Origin: DATCKG01 sp036562385
GTDB taxonomy: Bacteria > Bacillota > Sulfobacillia > Symbiobacteriales > Symbiobacteriaceae
Length of the DNA: 9,731 nucleotides
Assembly: GCA_036562385.1 (NCBI GenBank)
Contig: DATCKG010000080.1
Span: 1 to 9,731 of the forward strand
Reading direction: 5' to 3'
Every line of letters begins with the position of its first letter. Positions within the stretch are counted from its first letter, which is position 1. The notes beneath the pieces were generated by a model. It searched no databases. It saw only the letters and a list, made by a program, of their open reading frames with translations, and was not told where the DNA came from. This document shows, piece by piece, positions 5,889 to 9,731 of this stretch. Made by a program: the position numbers and the translations under genes.

Positions 5889-7946
5889 TCAGAAGGGCAG
5901 TTCGTCCAGCTGGAACAACCCATTCTCCTTCATGATGTTGATCAGCTTGATCGCGTACTCGGGGTCAGTGGCGTATCCGCTCTTTTTCAGTCCCCAGGCT
6001 CCCAGCACCGGATCGGTCATGACTTCGCGGAATGGCGCATACCAGGGCTTAGTGAGCAGGTGTTCCTTGTGGTCCCGCCAGCTCTCTTCCACGTTGTTGT
6101 AGGCCCGGAACTCGGCATCCACCCGGTAGGATTGACCGTTGTAGACTTCCCAGGTGTTGGAGATGATGGAGCCCCTGGGCCCCTGCCCTTTCATGCCGAA
6201 CAGGTTGTAGGAGAACTGCCCGGTGTACTTGTCCACCGGCACGTACTGGCCCCAGCCGGTTTCCAGGATGGCCTGGGCCACCTGCAGCGACGCGGCGATT
6301 CCGGTTTCCCGGTAGGAAGGAACGGCCAAGCTGGCGGCCAGGTCCTTGAAGGCGGACTTCTCCACAATGGGCTTTGGCCCGTAGATGGGGCCGAGATAGA
6401 CCCGGAATGGGATCAGCTCACTCCACAGCTTCTGGCCGGAGGCCGTGTAGGCTTTGGCCTGGAGGGTCTGGTTGCCCTCGTGCGCACTGGTGGGCCTCCA
6501 GGTAAAGGAGCCGTTGGGCTCACTGTAGCCGAGGTACGTCCACTTACCGGCGCTGTCTTGGATGTAATATTCGACGCGGGTCAGCGTAACGTTGCTGGAG
6601 GCGGACAGAGTCACCGGTTCCGTTACCACCTGACCGGGCCCTATGCCGGAGACCCAGACCTGGGGCGTGGTGTTGATGGTGAAGTGGTACGGTCCGAGAT
6701 GGAAGACATGGCCCTGATTGTCGCCCACCTCTACCCGCAGGGTATGCGGTCCGTTCAGTTCAGGGCCAAAGTTGAAATAATAGTTGAACCCCCATCCGAT
6801 GACTCGATCATCCAGCACATACTTTACATACTCCACGGAGTCACGGGGGTAGTTTACGGAGACGCTAAAGGTGCGGGGACGAGTGAGCACCTCGCCTTCC
6901 TGCAGACCGGAAAAGACAGTGCGATAATCGGTCTGTACCCGCACCGGCACGGCACGGGATTCATAACGGCGATCATACCGGTCGTAGGCGACCGCCTTGA
7001 GCCACTTGGTACCGTTTTGTGATACCTGCGGGTAGTAGGTAAGGGTCATATTGGGCCCCACTGTGCTCAGAAGCGCTCCTGGACCGGTTTCACTGTCCGA
7101 GAGGTAGATTTCTACCTTGACAGCCGGGAAGTTGACCTGGTTGCCGAAGGTGATGGGCCCATCGATGATGCCCCAGTCGTCCAGGCCGGTCAGTTCCACC
7201 CGGGGAGCGGGCTGCAGCACCACAGGGACCGGATCCGAGTAGTAAGTCACCCCCGCTGCATCGGTCACCATCGCCACGATCAGGCGAACGCCGCGTACCC
7301 CGGGGTCCGGATAGTACGTGTAGGTGGCCGTGGGATCGGTGCCGGCTGCGATCAGCGGTCCGGTACCGGTCTCGGGGTTGATCAGCTGGAACTGCACCTT
7401 GTTGCCGGTCGCCCCCTCCACCCGCAGGCTCACGCGGTCGCTGATGACCTGGCCTGCCGTCAGGGTGGGGATCCGAAGCCGGGCGAACTGGTAGTCCGGC
7501 GGACGGCTGGTATCGATGAGGACCGTCCGGTTCTGCTGGTCCCAGTCGACCCGAAAGCCCATGGCCTGGGCGATGAAGCGGACCGGAGCGAAGGTGTAAT
7601 TGCCGATCAGACGGGCAGGCACATCCAGAGTCGCCGCGGTGGTGCACTGCGGATTCAGACAGGCGAGGCGGCTGCCGATCTGGATGCGGACGTACCGGTC
7701 GCCCCGGGTGACCTCCACGCTCCGGTTGGCCTGGTTCCAGGTGACCGTGGCACCCATGGCTTCAAACACACCCCGGACGGGAACCAGAGTGCGGCCGTCA
7801 ACGATCTGGGGAGCGGGGCTGAGGGACAGGATTCGGCCGTCGAGACTGACCCGTACCGGAGGCATGGCCGCCGTCGGGGCTGGTCCCAGCAGCGACAGCA
7901 GAAGGGGCAGCCCGGCCAGCGCGGCCAGAACGGGCCGTTTGCGCAC
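5889..7946 (-). CDS. Secreted modular cell-wall hydrolase: copper-amine-oxidase-N stalk, Ig-like repeats, GH73 glucosaminidase
   Basis: A 685-residue exported protein, likely an endo-beta-N-acetylglucosaminidase acting on peptidoglycan outside the membrane. An N-terminal signal peptide (RKR at 2-4, hydrophobic stretch 6-21, probable cleavage after PTAA at 24-27) precedes a copper-amine-oxidase-N type domain (about 31-146) with its two diagnostic elements: DGRTLVPVRGVFEAMGA, and FAPVRFIAQAMGFRVDWD with TVLID. Four Ig-like beta repeats of about 90 residues follow (about 150-246, 248-339, 340-426, 427-517); the first two share ETG-GP and TYYP signatures. The C-terminal GH73 domain (about 530-680) has QAILETGWG with the presumed catalytic Glu562, NLFGMKG (581-587) and FRAYNNVEESWRDH. 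The start is GTG 7946, because AGGAGGTG lies 9 nt upstream; the in-frame GTG at 7958 is itself part of that ribosome site. It is transcribed divergently from murE behind an ECF-type promoter. The only two cysteines (C96, C101) could form a small disulfide loop. Confidence 0.92.
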   Translation of the reverse strand: MRKRPVLAALAGLPLLLSLLGPAPTAAMPPVRVSLDGRILSLSPAPQIVDGRTLVPVRGVFEAMGATVTWNQANRSVEVTRGDRYVRIQIGSRLACLNPQCTTAATLDVPARLIGNYTFAPVRFIAQAMGFRVDWDQQNRTVLIDTSRPPDYQFARLRIPTLTAGQVISDRVSLRVEGATGNKVQFQLINPETGTGPLIAAGTDPTATYTYYPDPGVRGVRLIVAMVTDAAGVTYYSDPVPVVLQPAPRVELTGLDDWGIIDGPITFGNQVNFPAVKVEIYLSDSETGPGALLSTVGPNMTLTYYPQVSQNGTKWLKAVAYDRYDRRYESRAVPVRVQTDYRTVFSGLQEGEVLTRPRTFSVSVNYPRDSVEYVKYVLDDRVIGWGFNYYFNFGPELNGPHTLRVEVGDNQGHVFHLGPYHFTINTTPQVWVSGIGPGQVVTEPVTLSASSNVTLTRVEYYIQDSAGKWTYLGYSEPNGSFTWRPTSAHEGNQTLQAKAYTASGQKLWSELIPFRVYLGPIYGPKPIVEKSAFKDLAASLAVPSYRETGIAASLQVAQAILETGWGQYVPVDKYTGQFSYNLFGMKGQGPRGSIISNTWEVYNGQSYRVDAEFRAYNNVEESWRDHKEHLLTKPWYAPFREVMTDPVLGAWGLKKSGYATDPEYAIKLINIMKENGLFQLDELPF

Positions 7947-7955
7947 GCCAGCGTC

Positions 7956-7964
7956 CACCTCCTC
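7956..7964 (-). promoter_or_regulatory. Shine-Dalgarno that decides the hydrolase start
   Basis: On the minus strand the sequence reads GAGGAGGTG. AGGAGGTG within it is perfectly complementary to the 16S tail at 51-58 of this window. It lies 9 nt before GTG 7946. The GTG at 7956-7958, which would give four more residues, is the last triplet of the site, so it is a poor start. Confidence 0.75.
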
Positions 7965-7985
7965 GTTCGATTGCTGTATCTAATG

Positions 7986-8012
7986 GACGGAATCGGAACC
8001 CACAAAGTTTCA
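7986..8012 (-). promoter_or_regulatory. ECF-sigma-type promoter for the hydrolase gene
   Basis: On the minus strand TGAAAC (8012-8007) is followed by TTT and, after a spacer of exactly 17 nt, CGTC (7989-7986). This matches the Bacillus SigX/SigM/SigW class consensus, TGAAAC and CGTC/CGTA separated by 16-17 nt, at every core base. The start of transcription would fall near 7978, leaving a leader of about 30 nt before GTG 7946. A weaker sigma-A alternative, TTGTGG-N17-TAGATA, overlaps it. Regulons of such sigmas are envelope-stress regulons, which fits a wall hydrolase. Confidence 0.6.
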
Positions 8013-8086
8013 CCCTGAACGATTGGGAATGGGTGGAATCGCAGCAGGCGAGAATCGACGCGGCCCGCGCGAATTTTGAAGGAACC

Positions 8087-8106
8087 CGTCGAATAACGTC
8101 GAACAC
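8087..8106 (+). promoter_or_regulatory. Tandem Spo0A-box-like sites upstream of murE
   Basis: CGTCGAATAA (8087-8096) and CGTCGAACAC (8097-8106) are direct repeats spaced 10 bp. Each CGTCGAA heptamer matches the 0A-box consensus TGNCGAA except for C instead of T at the first base. The arrangement heptamer-TAA-heptamer is the same as that recalled for the Spo0A site of Bacillus subtilis abrB (TGTCGAA-TAA-TGACGAA). A poorer inverted copy (ATCGACG, 8054-8060) lies upstream. The pair sits 62-81 nt before the murE start and could act on either divergent gene. Confidence 0.55.
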
Positions 8107-8119
8107 ATTCCCGCCCGGA

Positions 8120-8137
8120 CCCGCAAGGGGCTGCGGG
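8120..8137 (+). other. Leader hairpin upstream of murE
   Basis: CCCGCA (8120-8125) pairs perfectly with TGCGGG (8132-8137) around an AGGGGC loop. TTTT occurs only 9-12 nt later (8147-8150), too far for a classical terminator. It may be a 5'-leader structure just ahead of the ribosome site; its role is unknown. Confidence 0.35.
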
Positions 8138-8157
8138 CACTGATGGTTTTCAACCAC

Positions 8158-8167
8158 GAGGGGAGGG
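8158..8167 (+). promoter_or_regulatory. Double Shine-Dalgarno with ambiguous murE start
   Basis: GAGGGGAGGG directly abuts ATG 8168. The first purine run (GAGG, 8158-8161) leaves about 6 nt to ATG 8168. The second (GGAGG, 8162-8166) leaves 1 nt to ATG but 7 nt to the in-frame TTG at 8174. Either start is possible and they differ by only two residues. Confidence 0.5.
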
Positions 8168-9679
8168 ATGCAATTGAACATCCGGAAACTGATTGCCGCC
8201 TTACCTGCCGCAGACGTGATCTCCCTTCCCGAGACAGAAGTGTTGGGCGTGGTCGGTGACTCGCGCCTTGTGCAGCCCGGTTATCTCTTTGTCTCCATTC
8301 CGGGTTCTCAGGTGGACGGCCACCAGTTCGTGGACGACGCGATCCGGCGCGGGGCGGTGGCGGTGGTCGCGCAGCATCCGGTGGCGGTTCCGGAGGGCAC
8401 CGGACTGGTGCTGGTGCCGGACAGCCGGCGGGCGCTGAGCATCCTCGCGGCGGAGTTTTGGGGTCATCCCTCCCGCCGCCTGCGGACCGTTGGGATCACC
8501 GGCACCAACGGGAAGACCACCACGGCCTATCTGGTAAAGGCCGTGGCGGAGGCCGCCGGCAGCCGGGCCGGGGTGATCGGTACGGCGGGGACGATGCTGG
8601 GTGACGACCTGCTGGAGGCCAAGACCGGCTTTACGACCCCGGAAGCGCCCACGCTGCACCGGCTTCTGGCCACCATGGCGGCCCATGGAGCGGATCTGGT
8701 GGCGATGGAGGTCTCCTCCCACGCGCTGGAGCAGCAGCGGGTGGCGGACTGCCACTTTGACGTGGCCGTCTTCACCAACCTGACCCATGAGCACCTGGAC
8801 TACCACAAGGACATGGAGAGCTACTTCGCCGCGAAGGCGCGGCTGTTTCGGATGCTGGAGCCCGGGGCCACGGCGGTGGTCAACCTCGACGATCCCTACG
8901 GGGCCCGGATGGCCGCCCAGGTGGCGCCCGGTGTACGGGTCGTTACATACGGCTTTTGCCCGGAGGCCCAGGTCCGGGCGGAGGAGCTGGTACAGACCGA
9001 CACGGGTGTTGAGTACCGGCTGGTGACGCCGGAGGGCGAGGCCTGGGTCCGGTCGCCCTACCTGTTTGGCACCTACAACGTCAGCAACGCCTTGGCGGCG
9101 GTTTCGGCCACCCTTTCCCTGGGCTACAGCCTGGAAGCGGCGGTGCAGGCCCTGGCCAGGGCCAAGGGAGCGCCCGGCCGGTTCCAGCGGGTGGACCTCG
9201 GTCAGGACTTCCTGGTGGTGGTGGATTACGCCCACACCCCGGACGGGTTTGAGAAACTGCTGCGGGATGTGGTGCGGCTTCGGCAGCCGGGCGGACGGAT
9301 CATTATGGTCTTCGGCTCCGCCGGCCACCGGGACCGTACCAAGCGGCCGGAGATGGGCCGCATCGCAGCCACGTACTGCGATGTGCTTGTCCTGACGGAG
9401 GAGGATCCCCGCACCGAGGATCCCATGGAGATTGCCCGGGAGATTGCTTCAGGGGTGGACAGGCCAGGAGTGGAGGTTTACCTGATCGAGGACCGTCTGG
9501 AAGCGATTCGCTTTGCCATCGGGTCTGCCCGGACCGGGGATATCGTGCTGATCACCGGCAAGGGCAACGAGACCGAACTCGAAGTGCTGCATCCCACCGC
9601 CTGGCACGGGGATGTGCCCGCGGCCGAGGAAGCGCTGCGGGAGATGCTGGCGACCTCCGGCGGCGGCCGCAGGGGATAA
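8168..9679 (+). CDS. murE: MurE-type Mur ligase (UDP-MurNAc-L-Ala-D-Glu:diamino acid ligase), divergent form
   Basis: A 503-residue cytosolic ATP-dependent ligase that should add the third residue, usually meso-diaminopimelate or lysine, to UDP-MurNAc-L-Ala-D-Glu. All three Mur domains are present. The N-terminal part has GDSR and GYLFVSIPG (30-46). The central domain has P-loop GTNGKTT (112-118), EVSSHAL (181-187), NLTHEHLDYH (204-213) and Lys223 in AAKARLF, the usual carbamylated lysine. The C-terminal domain has VVDYAHTPDGF (351-361), GSAGHRDRTKRPEMG (383-397), EDPRTEDP (412-419) and GKGNE (464-468). The key substrate motifs are altered: EDPR for DNPR, AGHRD for GGDRD, THEH for TRDH and GKGNE for GKGHE. 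Length is normal. It lies outside any dcw cluster, with no mraY, murF or ftsI beside it, and is followed by a hairpin, so it appears monocistronic. A second, specialised MurE paralogue is likely; the third amino acid cannot be predicted with confidence. Confidence 0.9.
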   Translation: MQLNIRKLIAALPAADVISLPETEVLGVVGDSRLVQPGYLFVSIPGSQVDGHQFVDDAIRRGAVAVVAQHPVAVPEGTGLVLVPDSRRALSILAAEFWGHPSRRLRTVGITGTNGKTTTAYLVKAVAEAAGSRAGVIGTAGTMLGDDLLEAKTGFTTPEAPTLHRLLATMAAHGADLVAMEVSSHALEQQRVADCHFDVAVFTNLTHEHLDYHKDMESYFAAKARLFRMLEPGATAVVNLDDPYGARMAAQVAPGVRVVTYGFCPEAQVRAEELVQTDTGVEYRLVTPEGEAWVRSPYLFGTYNVSNALAAVSATLSLGYSLEAAVQALARAKGAPGRFQRVDLGQDFLVVVDYAHTPDGFEKLLRDVVRLRQPGGRIIMVFGSAGHRDRTKRPEMGRIAATYCDVLVLTEEDPRTEDPMEIAREIASGVDRPGVEVYLIEDRLEAIRFAIGSARTGDIVLITGKGNETELEVLHPTAWHGDVPAAEEALREMLATSGGGRRG

Positions 9680-9687
9680 CGAAGATA

Positions 9688-9722
9688 CCGGGCGCCCTGC
9701 CCAGGGAAGGCAGGGCGCCCGG
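9688..9722 (+). terminator. Perfect 14-bp hairpin after murE
   Basis: CCGGGCGCCCTGCC (9688-9701) is a perfect inverted repeat of GGCAGGGCGCCCGG (9709-9722) around a 7-nt loop CAGGGAA, 8 nt after the murE stop. Only TTGCGTATA follows before the window ends, so the T-tract is poor. A terminator is most likely, given its position; an mRNA 3'-end stabiliser is the alternative. Confidence 0.7.
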
Positions 9723-9731
9723 TTGCGTATA

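Noticed and set aside
5880..7022. A 380-codon + strand frame opposite the hydrolase gene
   Set aside because: It overlaps the clear GH73 coding frame, and its translation has no recognisable domain. It is a GC-driven shadow.
8076..8104. Sigma-A promoter for murE from TTGAAG (8076-8081)
   Set aside because: At 17 nt spacing the -10 would be TCGAAC, a poor match, and it overlaps the tandem 0A-like boxes. Shorter spacings also fail.
8201..9328. A 375-codon minus-strand frame opposite murE
   Set aside because: The composition is typical of an antisense shadow (Arg, His, Gly and Gln rich), and murE is clear in the other direction.

Overview
This window looks like a chromosomal segment of a GC-rich, probably endospore-forming Firmicute. 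The 16S rRNA 3' tail (…CACCTCCTTTCT) is of Firmicutes type. Shine-Dalgarno sequences are strong, GTG and TTG starts are common, all seven tRNAs encode CCA, and one envelope gene carries a copper-amine-oxidase-type stalk domain that is common in Clostridia-like lineages. A relative of Symbiobacterium would fit, but that is inference; the sequence alone does not name the species.

Layout. Positions 1-62 are the last bases of a 16S rRNA gene. A spacer of about 166 bp follows, then seven tRNA genes on the + strand: Tyr(GTA), Val(CAC), Ala(CGC), Arg(ACG), Ser(GGA), Pro(GGG) and Pro(CGG). A hairpin plus T-tract terminator closes the cluster at about 1089. No 23S or 5S gene follows, so this 16S copy appears unlinked from the large-subunit rRNA. 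An internal promoter with a perfect extended -10 lies between tRNA-Val and tRNA-Ala, and most tRNA spacers hold a GC-rich hairpin.

Positions 1136-5819 hold three + strand genes: an MFS_3-type exporter, a DinG/XPD-type iron-sulfur helicase with a TTG start, and homoserine dehydrogenase with an ACT domain. They end at a strong, probably bidirectional terminator (5832-5881). The minus-strand gene at 5889-7946 encodes a secreted modular cell-wall hydrolase: signal peptide, copper-amine-oxidase-N stalk domain, four Ig-like repeats and a C-terminal GH73 glucosaminidase. It is transcribed divergently from a MurE-type peptidoglycan-precursor ligase (8168-9679), which is followed by a perfect 14-bp hairpin.

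The most interesting part is the roughly 220-bp divergent control region at 7947-8167. Facing the hydrolase it has a near-ideal extracytoplasmic-function (ECF) sigma promoter, TGAAAC-N17-CGTC. On the murE side it has two tandem Spo0A-box-like heptamers spaced exactly 10 bp apart, with the same geometry and TAA spacer as I recall for the Bacillus abrB site. The MurE protein itself departs from the canonical family at the DNPR, GDRD, TRDH and GKGHE motifs and lies outside any dcw cluster. Together these suggest an envelope-stress- and sporulation-linked module that pairs wall cutting with a specialised MurE paralogue. This is inference, but it can be tested.
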